Notes: generated by a model from the letters alone, not told the origin. DNA of 64,000 bases from HyVt-477 sp965224605 (GCA_965224605.1 CBDCZP010000006.1:1-64000); one strand, 5' to 3'. Counted from the first letter of the stretch, positions 16,783 through 26,532 are shown. Numbers and translations: made by a program.

Positions 16783-17463
16783 CTAGTAAGGTCGTTCACC
16801 TTGCCAATTTCCGGGGGGATTATAACTACACACCCAAACTTGCGATTTATCCGCACAGACAGCCAAACCACAACCTACTTTCCGCGAATTTCGCCAAACC
16901 ATTTGTGTATAATGTCCGCATTGTTGACCCCGCTGACAGCGATTACGCTGATAATCATAAAACTTAACTTCTTTAGCCCATTCGTGTACTACATTTGCAG
17001 AACTAATATTCTGGATTTCAGATCTACCATCTGTCCATCGATAGGGACTTGCCCAAAATAGATTCTCCCCAAAGTCAGTTTTAAATCTGCCTGAATGGGG
17101 TCGGTGTTGCATATGGCAACCTTTTGTTTGTAGCAAATGATTAGCCCATTGGGTGGAAAACTTGGCTAATGAAGGTGACCATGATAAAGGAGGTAACTTA
17201 TGACGGGAACGAACTTTGTTATGCGCCGCTACAATTTGTCGTGGGTTAATTCTTACAGATTGGCGACTATGTGTCGGTCGTCGCGCAGCCTTTGTAGGTC
17301 GTCCTCTACTCTGTTGTGGAATAACATGAGTGTGGGTGTTAGAGGCTTTCGACTGCGGCTGTGTTTTTTCAAGGGGTGGAGCCGAATCTTGAAGGCGACT
17401 ACAGCCATTGACAAAAAAAACAAGATGGAATGCTATGAAGAGATAGCTTATTTTTTTAAACAT
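16783..17463 (-). CDS. CAP (SCP/PR-1) domain lipoprotein
   Basis: A 226-residue secreted protein with a lipoprotein signal peptide (VNGC, lipidated Cys21), then a low-complexity Ser/Pro/Arg/Gln linker (about 25-72). The CAP domain occupies about 73-226. It shows the CAP signatures GHYTQMVW and CSYNPPGNWQGERPY, plus an N-terminal His (AAHNKVRSRH) and GENLFW, so the usual His/Glu cavity residues appear present. Its pattern is of the PR-1/CRISP type with several cysteines. Bacterial CAP proteins are extracellular with mostly unknown function; lipid or sterol binding is known for eukaryotic relatives. It is a single gene, convergent with yajL. Confidence 0.9.
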   Translation of the reverse strand: MFKKISYLFIAFHLVFFVNGCSRLQDSAPPLEKTQPQSKASNTHTHVIPQQSRGRPTKAARRPTHSRQSVRINPRQIVAAHNKVRSRHKLPPLSWSPSLAKFSTQWANHLLQTKGCHMQHRPHSGRFKTDFGENLFWASPYRWTDGRSEIQNISSANVVHEWAKEVKFYDYQRNRCQRGQQCGHYTQMVWRNSRKVGCGLAVCADKSQVWVCSYNPPGNWQGERPY

Positions 17464-17474
17464 AATAAAGTCTG

Positions 17475-19025
17475 TTAAGCGTTGTTCTTAGGTATTTCTT
17501 CCATAAGAACAGATTCACCGTTCATAACCTCTGGCTGAGACAGCCCCATTAGTTGTAGCACGGTAGGGGCAATAGAAGACAAACCACCACACGTACCCAA
17601 GCGCCAGAAAGACTTATCCAGAATCAAACAAGGCACAGGATAAATAGTGTGTTGCGTATGAGGTTCACCTGTTAAGGGGTCAACATATTCATCACAATTA
17701 CCGTGATCTGAAGTTAAAATAACAGAATATTTATTTTCAACAGCGGAATCAAGAACACGCCCAACTTCACGATCAAGTGCCTCAACCGCTTTTATAACCG
17801 CACCTTGAATAGCTGAATGCCCTACCATATCACCATTTGCAAAATTAACCACGATGAAGGAATGCTCTCCTTTGTCAAGTGCATCAATCACGGTATCCGC
17901 TACTTCAGCTGCACTCATTTCAGGTTTGAGGTCGTAGGTTTCAACATCAGGAGAGTCGATCATAATACGATCTTCACCCGCGTAAGGTTTTTCCCTGCCA
18001 CCGTTAAAGAAGAAAGTCACATGCGCATATTTTTCAGTTTCTGCAACGTGTAATTGTTTATAACCAGCAAGGCTAATGGTGTGAGCTAGGTTAGTTGCAG
18101 GTCGTTCGGGTGTAAAAACAATCGGTGCGAGTAAGTCTTTGTCGTATTCAGTGAGGCAAGTGACCATCATCGCCTCATAACCTTGGCGGTCAAAATCGGA
18201 AAACCCTTCACTACCCAAAGCATCAGCGAGTTGACGGGGGCGGTCATTACGAAAATTAAAGAAGATGAGTTGATCATCGCTATCGACTTTGGTGGCATTA
18301 GGCATGATGCGGGGCTTAATAAATTCATCATACTCGCCAGCATCATAGGCATCGTCAATAGCTTCTAGCATACTGTTGGCAGCTACTCCTTTGCCATGTA
18401 CGATGGCATCAAAGGCTTTTTGAGTTCTCTCCCAACGTTTGTCTCTATCCATGGCGTAAAAACGCCCCGTTACAGTGGCGACTTCCCCACCACAATCATC
18501 TAGTGCAACCTGTAGTGATTCAAGGTATTTTTTTGCAGATCTAGGTGGCGTATCGCGCCCATCAGTAATGACGTGAACAATGGGTTTAATATCACGGTCT
18601 TTTGCCATTTTAATCAGAGATAATAAATGTAGGGTATGGCTATGGACACCACCATCTGAAACTAAACCAATCAAATGAATAGGTTTATTGTTAATTTTCG
18701 CTTTATTAAAAGCATTTAATAAAACAGGTTGGGTATAAAAAGTACCATCTTCAATAGCATCGTTAATGCGCACCAGCGCTTGCATCTGAATATCACCACA
18801 ACCCATAGTGAAATGCCCTACTTCGGAATTACCCATTTGACCTTTTGGTAATCCAACTGCACGACCTGAAGCCGTTAATGTAATATGGGGATTATGGCCA
18901 AAATAGTTATCAAGATTAGGGGTGTCAGCCTCATAAACGGCATTATGCATTTTACTGGGATTTACCCCAAAACCATCTAAAATGACTAGAAGGGTAGGAC
19001 AACGAGGTACGGATATTTTATTCAT
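17475..19025 (-). CDS. gpmI: 2,3-bisphosphoglycerate-independent phosphoglycerate mutase
   Basis: Two-manganese glycolytic enzyme interconverting 3- and 2-phosphoglycerate. The phosphoserine nucleophile is Ser67 in GQMGNSEVGH. Other metal/substrate motifs are LVILDGFG, ITDGRDTPPRSA, VTGRFYAMDRD, RNDRPRQL, VNFANGDMVGH and TSDHGNCDE. With ATG 19025 the protein is 516 residues, the usual size; an in-frame ATG at 19061 would add 12 residues, and neither start has a clear ribosome site. It stands between the CAP gene and tatD. Confidence 0.95.
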   Translation of the reverse strand: MNKISVPRCPTLLVILDGFGVNPSKMHNAVYEADTPNLDNYFGHNPHITLTASGRAVGLPKGQMGNSEVGHFTMGCGDIQMQALVRINDAIEDGTFYTQPVLLNAFNKAKINNKPIHLIGLVSDGGVHSHTLHLLSLIKMAKDRDIKPIVHVITDGRDTPPRSAKKYLESLQVALDDCGGEVATVTGRFYAMDRDKRWERTQKAFDAIVHGKGVAANSMLEAIDDAYDAGEYDEFIKPRIMPNATKVDSDDQLIFFNFRNDRPRQLADALGSEGFSDFDRQGYEAMMVTCLTEYDKDLLAPIVFTPERPATNLAHTISLAGYKQLHVAETEKYAHVTFFFNGGREKPYAGEDRIMIDSPDVETYDLKPEMSAAEVADTVIDALDKGEHSFIVVNFANGDMVGHSAIQGAVIKAVEALDREVGRVLDSAVENKYSVILTSDHGNCDEYVDPLTGEPHTQHTIYPVPCLILDKSFWRLGTCGGLSSIAPTVLQLMGLSQPEVMNGESVLMEEIPKNNA

Positions 19026-19190
19026 TTTTTTAATGTTAGAGCGGTTGGTTGCAATCAGCATGCAATATTACATTGAATGAAGAATAATCACCACTATACC
19101 TTATTACAACTACACCTTTATCATCCCAGCATCTGTGGATTCCATTTGAGTGTGTTCATATCAGCTTTATAGACAGGACGGAACATTGTA

Positions 19191-19991
19191 ATGCAATTAA
19201 TCGATAGCCATTGTCATCTTGATTTTAAGATTTTTGACAAAGACCGTGATGCCTTGATCGTGGATGCCAATCAACATTATGTGAAACATATTATTGTGCC
19301 CTCGGTCAGCCGAGAGAATTGGCAGCGTGTGTTACAGATTAAAAATAAATACAAGATGACTGAGGTAGCTTATGGACTGCACCCCATGTTTATGAAGCAT
19401 CACCAACTCAGTGATATAGCGATATTGAGAGATTTCATAGAGCAGAATAAACCAATAGCGGTAGGGGAATGCGGTTTGGATTTTTTTATCAAGGAAGCCA
19501 ACAATTCGAGCAATGCAAACGAAGAAGACAAAGAACATAATAAAGCACAGCAAATAACGTTGTTCATAGAACAGTTAAAAATAGCCGATGAATATAACCT
19601 ACCTATTATTATTCATGCACGTAAATCGCTGGACATCATTCTCAAGTACTTACGACAGTACCCTAATGTACGAGGTGTCATTCATTCATTTTCGGGCAGT
19701 AAACAACAAGCAGAAAATTGTATCAAACAGGGTTTTTTGTTAGGTTTTGGTGGCCCCATTACCTATACTCGTGCGACTAGGTTACGCAAACTGGTGGCTG
19801 AACTTCCACTAAATTGTTTGTTGCTGGAAACGGACGCGCCTGATCAACCGGATAGTCAACATGCAGGGCAGCGTAATGTCCCCGCAAATTTGCTGGATAT
19901 CGCCAAAGTTGTAGCAGAACTCAGGTCATGTGAAATTACAGAGGTTGCAAACGTAACGACCCAAAACGCGCAGGAGTTGTTTCAACTATGA
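19191..19991 (+). CDS. TatD family metal-dependent hydrolase (YjjV-like)
   Basis: A 266-residue TIM-barrel metal hydrolase of the TatD DNase family. It has the metal motif DSHCHLD at residues 5-11, then GECGLDF, PIIIHARKS, GVIHSFSGS and LLETDAPDQPD. The pattern is closest to the YjjV/YcfH subgroup, with probable nuclease or deacylase activity on nucleic acid. Its last codons overlap the next gene by 4 nt. Confidence 0.92.
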   Translation: MQLIDSHCHLDFKIFDKDRDALIVDANQHYVKHIIVPSVSRENWQRVLQIKNKYKMTEVAYGLHPMFMKHHQLSDIAILRDFIEQNKPIAVGECGLDFFIKEANNSSNANEEDKEHNKAQQITLFIEQLKIADEYNLPIIIHARKSLDIILKYLRQYPNVRGVIHSFSGSKQQAENCIKQGFLLGFGGPITYTRATRLRKLVAELPLNCLLLETDAPDQPDSQHAGQRNVPANLLDIAKVVAELRSCEITEVANVTTQNAQELFQL

Positions 19992-20461
19992 AAAAAGTAT
20001 CCACTCTGCTAATGGCTATAGTCATTCTATTTGGGTTGGTTCTTGCGTTGACTCCTTTTATAGGTAGTATTTTCTTTCCACTACCTGAAAACTCAACACA
20101 GCAAGCAAAGTCAGAGCTTGCAAAAAATGCAATTTCCATGTGGTTTAATGCTCCGAGTAACGCTTTTGTAGACGTACAGGCGGTTAGAAAAATAACCAAT
20201 GGAAAACAGATATCTAGATTTTCCTACAGTACAACACCTGATGTGGTTAGAGGTTTTATTAGCCGCAAAGGACTTCAGCAAAAGTCATTAAATAATGAGC
20301 TTATGCAAAGCGTATTTAGCGATCACAGCATAAGTTGGTGGCAGCCAGAGGCGCTTCAGCGAGAAACCTGGTTTAGTGGAATGGATCAAGGCAAAACACT
20401 AAGTTTGATCTATAATGCACAGACGCAACGTGGCGTACTCGTCATAAAACTAAACAACTAA
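19988..20461 (+). CDS. Hypothetical membrane-anchored periplasmic protein
   Basis: I do not recognise this 157-residue protein. An N-terminal hydrophobic helix (residues 5-28, TLLMAIVILFGLVLALTPFIG) looks like a signal anchor or uncleaved signal peptide, leaving about 125 residues outside. The soluble part is mixed alpha/beta with a Trp-rich central stretch (SISWWQPEALQRETWFSGM) followed by KTLSLIYNAQTQRGVLVIKL. The ATGA overlap with tatD indicates coupled expression. The stop codon lies within an 8-bp tandem repeat. Confidence 0.7.
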   Translation: MKKVSTLLMAIVILFGLVLALTPFIGSIFFPLPENSTQQAKSELAKNAISMWFNAPSNAFVDVQAVRKITNGKQISRFSYSTTPDVVRGFISRKGLQQKSLNNELMQSVFSDHSISWWQPEALQRETWFSGMDQGKTLSLIYNAQTQRGVLVIKLNN

Positions 20462-20480
20462 ACAACTAAACAACTAAACC
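20449..20480 (+). repeat. Four-copy 8-bp tandem repeat (ACTAAACA)
   Basis: Four consecutive copies of ACTAAACA (the last ending in C) run across the stop codon of the preceding gene into the spacer before the CDF gene. A change in copy number would alter the last codons or the stop context, and the spacing to the transporter. Confidence 0.8.
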
Positions 20481-20493
20481 AAACCAAAACACT

Positions 20494-21450
20494 ATGTCAG
20501 CATCCAGCTCAAAGAAAGTTATTATCGCCGCCTTAATTGGTAATGGTTTAATCGCTATTACCAAGTTTGTTGCAGCATCACTAACCGGTAGTTCAGCCAT
20601 GCTATCCGAAGGAATTCACTCATTAGTGGATACCGGAAATCAGTTTTTGCTACTACATGGAATGAAGCAAGCCAAAAAACCACCGGATGAGAATTTCCCC
20701 TATGGGCATGGTAAGGAAATCTACTTTTGGAGTTTTATCGTTGCCATTTTAATATTTGCGCTGGGTTCGGGTATTTCACTGTATGAAGGCATCCATCACA
20801 TCATCCACCCCAATGAAATTAGCAACCCTATTATTAATTATGTAGTGCTCGGCTTTGCCATGTTATTCGAAGGTGCAGCATTATCATTTGCGCTAAGAGA
20901 ATTCAAAGCAGCGAAAGGGCCTTTGGGTTATATTGAAGCGGTGCAAAAAGGCAAAGACCCTTCCTTGTTTGTAGTGGTATTCGAAGATAGCGCAGCAATG
21001 TTGGGATTGTTTGTTGCCTTGCTTGGAGTGATACTTTCGCAGGTAACGGGTAACTTTATTTTTGACGGCATCGCGTCGGTTGTCATTGGTTTGATTCTAG
21101 CAGCCACTGCATTATGGATGGCTATTGAAACCAAAAGTCTGCTGATTGGTGAAAGTGCAACATTACCTATTCGTGAAGGTATCAACGAATTGGTCGATGA
21201 AATAGATGAAATTGAAATCGTCAATGAAGCGCTAACGATGCACATGGGGCCGGAATATATCCTCGTTAATATTAGTGCCGATTTTGCATCAGGGATTAGC
21301 TCAGATGATGTCGAACGTTCTATAGCCGTATTGGAAATCAGAATCAAAGAGCGTTTTCCCATGGTGAAAAAAGTATTTATAGAAGCTGAGAGTCGCTCTC
21401 ACTATTTGCGGGTGAAAGCAGAAGAAGAGATAGAACACCGATTAAGCTAA
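20494..21450 (+). CDS. Cation diffusion facilitator family transporter
   Basis: A 318-residue CDF efflux transporter of divalent metal (Zn/Fe/Co/Mn type). Six membrane helices are expected in about residues 8-220. Metal-site and family motifs are LSEGIHSLVDTGNQ (helix 2) and YGHGKEIYFWSF, and helix 5 carries FEDSAAMLG. The second site thus has E/D-D in place of the usual H-D, resembling the ZnT9-like branch. The C-terminal cytoplasmic domain (about 225-318) is present. It is in a row with tatD, the anchored protein and ycaO. Confidence 0.88.
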   Translation: MSASSSKKVIIAALIGNGLIAITKFVAASLTGSSAMLSEGIHSLVDTGNQFLLLHGMKQAKKPPDENFPYGHGKEIYFWSFIVAILIFALGSGISLYEGIHHIIHPNEISNPIINYVVLGFAMLFEGAALSFALREFKAAKGPLGYIEAVQKGKDPSLFVVVFEDSAAMLGLFVALLGVILSQVTGNFIFDGIASVVIGLILAATALWMAIETKSLLIGESATLPIREGINELVDEIDEIEIVNEALTMHMGPEYILVNISADFASGISSDDVERSIAVLEIRIKERFPMVKKVFIEAESRSHYLRVKAEEEIEHRLS

Positions 21451-21474
21451 GCAACCAAGCTAACGATCAAGTAA

Positions 21475-23223
21475 ATGGAAACTAAAGTGGAAAACACGAC
21501 TTATATCATCGGCAAGGATGCTTCTCTAGAAAAATCTATTACCCGAATGCAACAACAGTTGCAGTCCTTGGGTTTTCATATAGAAGAACATTCCTGGTTG
21601 AATCCCTTGCCTCATGTCTGGTCAGTGCATATCCGCGATCGAGACTGTCCTTTACTGTTTACTAATGGCAAGGGCGCTTCCAAAAAAGCCGCACTGGCGA
21701 GTGCCTTGGGAGAATTCTTTGAACGCTTGGCGACAAATTATTTCTGGGCCGATTATTATCTGGGTGATGAGATATCAGCTCATGAGTTTGTACATTATAA
21801 AAATGAAAAATGGTTTCCGATTGAAAACAACTCTAAAGAGCCAAGCAAGCAATGGCCAGCAGGCTTGTTGTCAAAAGAACTAATCGAATTTTATGATCCG
21901 GATAACGCATTAATAATGAATGATCTGGTAGATATCAACTCTGCCAACCTGAAGCGAGGCATTTGTGCTTTGCCTTATATCTGTCAGCGCAACAATCAAA
22001 CAGTGTGGTTCCCTGTTAATATTATTGGTAATTTATATGTCAGTAATGGTATGTCCGCTGGTAATACGCCCAGTGAGGCACGTGTTCAGGCGTTATCAGA
22101 AATTTTTGAACGTCACGTAAAATTCAACATTATTGAAGCAGGTACTAGTTTGCCAGATGTGCCGCAATCCATTTTGGATCGTTATCCATCCATTAAGGAA
22201 GGTATCGCAAAACTTGAACAAAAAGGCTTTGGTGTATTGATCAAAGATGCTTCTTTAGGAGGGAAATATCCAGTCATTAATGTCACCTTGCTGAACCCTG
22301 AGAATCAAGGCTGTTTTGCCAGCTTTGGCGCACATCCTCGATTTGAAGTCGCTTTAGAGCGTTCTTTAACAGAGCTATTACAGGGTCGTGAGCTAAATAG
22401 TCTCAATGAATTTCCGGCACCCATTTTTGATCAAGATGAAGTAGCAAGTCAGGAGAACCTGGAAACGCACTTTATTGACTCAAGCGGTTTAATTAGCTGG
22501 GAGTTTCTCAAGGAAGAGGCAGATTATGAATTTAGTGAATGTAATTTTGAAGGAACTACTGAGGAAGAATTTTCATGGCTTTGCGAACTAATCCATGAAT
22601 CTGGTAGAGATATCTATATTGCCGACTATGACCATCTGGGCGTTTATGGCTGTCGAATTCTAGTACCTTCCATGTCTGAAATATATGCCTGTGAAGACTT
22701 GCAATGGGAAAATAACAATTCAGGCATCAGTATCAGAAAAAAAATATTAACACTTGAAACAATGTCGGCAGATAAGGCAGCAACGTTGTTGAATGACATA
22801 CAACAGCTTGATATTGATGATCTTCAACTGGTTGCCGCATTGGTCGGTGTCCCTGTTCAACAAGATAGTATCTGGAAAGACTTCCGAGTGGCGGAACTTA
22901 ATGTCTTGCTCGCGGCACTTTCTGGGCAACTGCAAAAAGTGCAAGATGGATGTGAATGGTTGACTCGTTTTGGACAGCTAGAACATTCAAGAATACAGTT
23001 ATATAACTATGTTCTTACTAGGCTTTATATAATGGAATCAAACGAACCAAGCAGATCAAGGAATGAAAAAGTTTACAACCAATCATTGCAGAAGCTGTTT
23101 CCAGCGGAAACGATTCAACGGGGAGAAGCCCTGATTAACGGCAAGCTACAAGGTTTTGACTTTGAAAACTCATTGCAGTTGGGCTTAATAACAGCCTATA
23201 AAAAATTGCACGTTATTAAGTAG
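21475..23223 (+). CDS. ycaO: YcaO family protein (ribosomal S12 methylthiotransferase accessory factor)
   Basis: A 582-residue protein very similar in layout to E. coli YcaO. The YcaO kinase-like core (about 10-420) contains GKDASLEKSI, SWLNPLPHVWSVHIRD, FTNGKGASKKAALASALGEFFERL and NIIGNLYVSNGMSAGNTPSEARVQALSEIFER, with the conserved Glu residues of the ATP/Mg site. A helical TPR-like C-terminal region follows (about 430-582). YcaO proteins of this stand-alone type enhance RimO-dependent beta-methylthiolation of ribosomal protein S12. No RiPP precursor or leader-binding partner is nearby, so a peptide-antibiotic role is unlikely. Confidence 0.94.
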   Translation: METKVENTTYIIGKDASLEKSITRMQQQLQSLGFHIEEHSWLNPLPHVWSVHIRDRDCPLLFTNGKGASKKAALASALGEFFERLATNYFWADYYLGDEISAHEFVHYKNEKWFPIENNSKEPSKQWPAGLLSKELIEFYDPDNALIMNDLVDINSANLKRGICALPYICQRNNQTVWFPVNIIGNLYVSNGMSAGNTPSEARVQALSEIFERHVKFNIIEAGTSLPDVPQSILDRYPSIKEGIAKLEQKGFGVLIKDASLGGKYPVINVTLLNPENQGCFASFGAHPRFEVALERSLTELLQGRELNSLNEFPAPIFDQDEVASQENLETHFIDSSGLISWEFLKEEADYEFSECNFEGTTEEEFSWLCELIHESGRDIYIADYDHLGVYGCRILVPSMSEIYACEDLQWENNNSGISIRKKILTLETMSADKAATLLNDIQQLDIDDLQLVAALVGVPVQQDSIWKDFRVAELNVLLAALSGQLQKVQDGCEWLTRFGQLEHSRIQLYNYVLTRLYIMESNEPSRSRNEKVYNQSLQKLFPAETIQRGEALINGKLQGFDFENSLQLGLITAYKKLHVIK

Positions 23224-23277
23224 TAAATCAGAAGTAAAGAAAAGTACAACGTTTGTCACGTACTCAACGTCACCTCT

Positions 23278-25839
23278 TTAATTAACAATATATTCGATGT
23301 GTAGCTTCGCAGCCTTCTTCGCAGCCGAATTTCTGGTATAAGCTCCCCGGTAGCCACTTCCGCTAATGATGAGGCTCAAAGCATTTCCGGCTTTCCAGCC
23401 TTTCTGGTTAATAATTTCTTGTATTATCCTAGCAATATCCGCACTTCTTTGTGCTGTACCAGAGTCATTTTTCTTTGCCCAGACAGCGGGCGACCAGATT
23501 ACAGTAGCGTTGGTTGTGCTACGGTTGCTGATATTATGTGGTGAATCATTAAAAGTAACAGAATTTAGATGTTGCTCGCCTTTGATAATTAGCTTCGTTG
23601 GGTCAGAACTGGGTTTTTTAGCCGTAAATTGCAGCCATGCCGACTTGATGGTTGCGTTCGCTGGAATAGTAATATGGGTATAACGAAGTCCAAGCAACTG
23701 ATCCCCAGAGGATTGTTTAACCATATCTAGAAGATCACCCCAAGTTATGATACGCCCTGTATTATTAGACTCTTCAGCATCATCGTTTCCTGTTGCAATT
23801 ATCCTGTCTATGATGACCGGGTCTTTACCACCTTGTGGTGAAGGATCACAGACGTCACCCTTACCGTCTTTATCGGTATCTTGTTGATTGATATTTATAT
23901 TGAGTGGGCAATTGTCTTTATCATCAACGATGTTATCGTTGTCATCATCGTTATCACAGGCATTGCCATGTGGGTCGTTATCAGAGTTTGTTTGTGCTTT
24001 ATTTGAAATGTTAGGACAGTTGTCTGTGTCGTTGCTGATCGTGTCATTATCGTCGTCGTCGTCACAGGCATCACCTATTTTGTCGTTGTCTTTATCTTTT
24101 TGAGCGACATTGTGGATCAATGGGCAATTGTCTGCGGCATCTTTGATAGAGTCATTATCATCGTCCTTGTCACACCCATTGCCTTCTCCGTCTGCATCCG
24201 TATCTAGCTGATTGAGATTAAAAGTGACTGGGCAATTATCAGCGTAATCAACCACGTTGTCACTATCATCATCATTATCACAGGCGTTGCCTTTACCGTT
24301 GCTATTAATATCTAACTGGTTTGGATTAGGCTGTACAGGACAATTGTCAGTGGCATCGGGTATGCCATCTTCATCCGAATCTTTGCCATTTTCAATAGCC
24401 GGTGTGTTGTCACAGACGTTACCTTTACCGTCTTTATCAATATTAAGTTGGTCGGCATTTGACTGTAGCGGGCAGTTGTCCAGAGTATCAAGAACCCGAT
24501 CATTATCATCATCGGTGTCACAGGCATTACCCAGTCCATCCTCATCAGAGTCAGTTTGATCATTATTCATGATTAATAGGCAATTATCCTGAGCATCAAG
24601 AATCCGATCATTATCATCATTCAGATCACAACGATTACCTTCGCCATCTAGATCAATATCTAGCTGGTTTTTATTAGAGATTGAGGGGCAATTATCGTCT
24701 ATATCCATGATGCCATCATTGTCGGTATCTACGAATATTTTTGCAGGTTTAAATGCTGGCCATTGGGGGTCTTTAGACCAACCTGCATATTTCATTAGTC
24801 GTTGCTGAAGGTGATGATTGGGTGCTTCAGCTTTGTAGTGGTAGTATTTTCTGGGTGAAAAAACCTTTCCGGTATTAATCCCCGAACCTCTAGTATGCTT
24901 ACTGGGATCAGTGTCTAGAAACACATCGCCCTTAGTGGTCGCATAACCATCTGCGAGGAACCACCGGGGTAAATGAGTTGTATCGATAGCAGGAGCTGAA
25001 GAGTTCTTCTTTGATCCAACGTAAATATTGTTTTCTGAATAGAGTTCCCCCCATTCATAACTTGCAGCAGCAGCCCAATTCCAGTCACGTTGAAAATTGT
25101 TGTAAAAGTGCGCCTTACCATAAGTCAGTATCGGTGTACGCCCGTTCACATTGTCAAAGAAACTATGGTGAACGGTTACTTTCATTTTTTCATCAAGCGC
25201 ACGTTCCTTTTCAGGATCATCACCATCACTCCAGCCTAGTAATATGGCTTTATCGGTGTCAATAAACTTGCACCAACTCGCAGTAAGGTTGGTCGCGCCT
25301 TTACCCATCGACAGTGACTCATCCCCGTTTTGTGAAAAACTAACATGATCAACCCAAATATCCTGAGCATTGAAAGCAATGCCAATGCCTTGTCCACAAT
25401 TCCTGCCACTACCGACGCGGGTAATCTTAATATTGTGAATGATGAGATTTCTACGAATTGAGGTAGGTTTACCCTGCTTTTTAGTACCCCAAAAGAGAAT
25501 TCCATCGCAATCATCGGGAGAGGTCAGGGTAATATCGGCTCCTCTTCCATCGATGGTTTTATTTGAACCGATGAATAATGTTTCTTCTATTTCGATTGCT
25601 CCTGACAAGCCCGCTTTAAAGCGTATCCATTTTGGTTTGTCATCAATAAGTGCTTTTTTTAGTTCATGAAAGTCCAGCGTTTTTATGACGACAACTTCCC
25701 CTCCTGCTCCTCCGGTAACGTTTTGTCCGAACCCTGATCGATAGTGCAGTAAATCTTCGTATACAGCGGTTTCTTCATTAGCCCAAACGAGGGGTAATGA
25801 AATAAAAAAAACAATAAGTGCTTTGTAGAAAGTCGCCAT
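23278..25839 (-). CDS. Secreted pectate lyase (PL1-like) with thrombospondin type-3 repeats
   Basis: An 853-residue exported protein. The signal peptide is residues 1-20 (ending in LVWA). A PL1 pectate-lyase beta-helix follows (about 35-345), with IWVDHVSFSQNGDESLSMGKG, a Lys in DTDKAILLG and the catalytic-type Arg in NVNGRTPILTYG matching PelC-like enzymes. Eight Asp/Asn-rich thrombospondin type-3 calcium-binding units (about 368-666), each with a DNCP-like core (one is DNCL), form a rigid Ca-dependent stalk. The C-terminal beta-sandwich (about 675-853) is of unknown type, commonly found on secreted proteins. Expected action is calcium-dependent cleavage of polygalacturonate outside the cell. 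It is a single gene. Confidence 0.9.
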   Translation of the reverse strand: MATFYKALIVFFISLPLVWANEETAVYEDLLHYRSGFGQNVTGGAGGEVVVIKTLDFHELKKALIDDKPKWIRFKAGLSGAIEIEETLFIGSNKTIDGRGADITLTSPDDCDGILFWGTKKQGKPTSIRRNLIIHNIKITRVGSGRNCGQGIGIAFNAQDIWVDHVSFSQNGDESLSMGKGATNLTASWCKFIDTDKAILLGWSDGDDPEKERALDEKMKVTVHHSFFDNVNGRTPILTYGKAHFYNNFQRDWNWAAAASYEWGELYSENNIYVGSKKNSSAPAIDTTHLPRWFLADGYATTKGDVFLDTDPSKHTRGSGINTGKVFSPRKYYHYKAEAPNHHLQQRLMKYAGWSKDPQWPAFKPAKIFVDTDNDGIMDIDDNCPSISNKNQLDIDLDGEGNRCDLNDDNDRILDAQDNCLLIMNNDQTDSDEDGLGNACDTDDDNDRVLDTLDNCPLQSNADQLNIDKDGKGNVCDNTPAIENGKDSDEDGIPDATDNCPVQPNPNQLDINSNGKGNACDNDDDSDNVVDYADNCPVTFNLNQLDTDADGEGNGCDKDDDNDSIKDAADNCPLIHNVAQKDKDNDKIGDACDDDDDNDTISNDTDNCPNISNKAQTNSDNDPHGNACDNDDDNDNIVDDKDNCPLNININQQDTDKDGKGDVCDPSPQGGKDPVIIDRIIATGNDDAEESNNTGRIITWGDLLDMVKQSSGDQLLGLRYTHITIPANATIKSAWLQFTAKKPSSDPTKLIIKGEQHLNSVTFNDSPHNISNRSTTNATVIWSPAVWAKKNDSGTAQRSADIARIIQEIINQKGWKAGNALSLIISGSGYRGAYTRNSAAKKAAKLHIEYIVN

Positions 25840-25979
25840 GAGAAGTTCTTTGGATGAGTAGGTAAAGTATAGTTGAAGCTGCGTGTAATCGGTATTTGAT
25901 TATGCTGGCGCAGCAATATTTTTAGCGTTTTAAAAGAGCGCGCTTTCTGTAGTTGCTAATCAACGGAGGTATCGTGGGT

Positions 25980-26387
25980 TTAGATGATGTTCAACTGATA
26001 TAAAATAAGGATGACCAAAAGAACAAAACCACTCATTAGAAAGCGTAGAAACTGAAAGGTATCCATATGAATAAGTATGAAGCTGATTACTGTACCAACA
26101 ACACCGGCAATAATGGCATTGGTTTGAAATGTTGCAACAAAAAGCAATGGGAATGCAGCCCAGACATATAATAGAAAGGGAGGAGGGGCGATGAAAGACT
26201 CAACAACTTTCTGGGAATTGGTACGAAAAGAAGAGGTGGTTTCTTTATTTTTATGAGCTAAACGGTTTTTTTCTACTAATGATGCTTCTTTGCGAAGATT
26301 AATATTTTCACGTGAGCGATCTAGCCACTCCGTAAATCTGTTATGTGATGCCACTAGAGTATATCCCCATGATTCTTCTATTTTCAA
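25980..26387 (-). CDS. Hypothetical protein with two or three membrane helices
   Basis: A 135-residue protein I do not recognise. The N-terminal half (1-66) is soluble and highly charged (WLDRSRENINLRKEASLVEKNR), probably helical and cytoplasmic. The C-terminal half has hydrophobic helices at about 72-86, 88-108 and 113-133. The arrangement suggests a membrane-anchored helical domain. It is divergent from the PuuD-like gene with 249 bp between them. Confidence 0.65.
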   Translation of the reverse strand: MKIEESWGYTLVASHNRFTEWLDRSRENINLRKEASLVEKNRLAHKNKETTSSFRTNSQKVVESFIAPPPFLLYVWAAFPLLFVATFQTNAIIAGVVGTVISFILIHMDTFQFLRFLMSGFVLLVILILYQLNII

Positions 26388-26532
26388 ATAGCCATTATAG
26401 TGAGGGTGTTTACACGCAAAACCCCAGAGTAGAAATCATTTGATCAAGTAGTCTATTGTGAAAGTGTTGTTTATTGTGTTTACATCGATATTTGCTTAAA
26501 CTACACAATGATTTCAATGTTGAGGTTTTTGC

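Noticed and set aside
23888..24559. Long plus-strand frames opposite the type-3 repeats of the pectate lyase
   Set aside because: Ser/Leu-rich shadows of the Asp-rich repeats on the other strand.
26306..26315. TTTCACGTGA core, resembling parS
   Set aside because: Only the 10-bp core matches and flanks diverge; it lies in a coding region far from the cluster.
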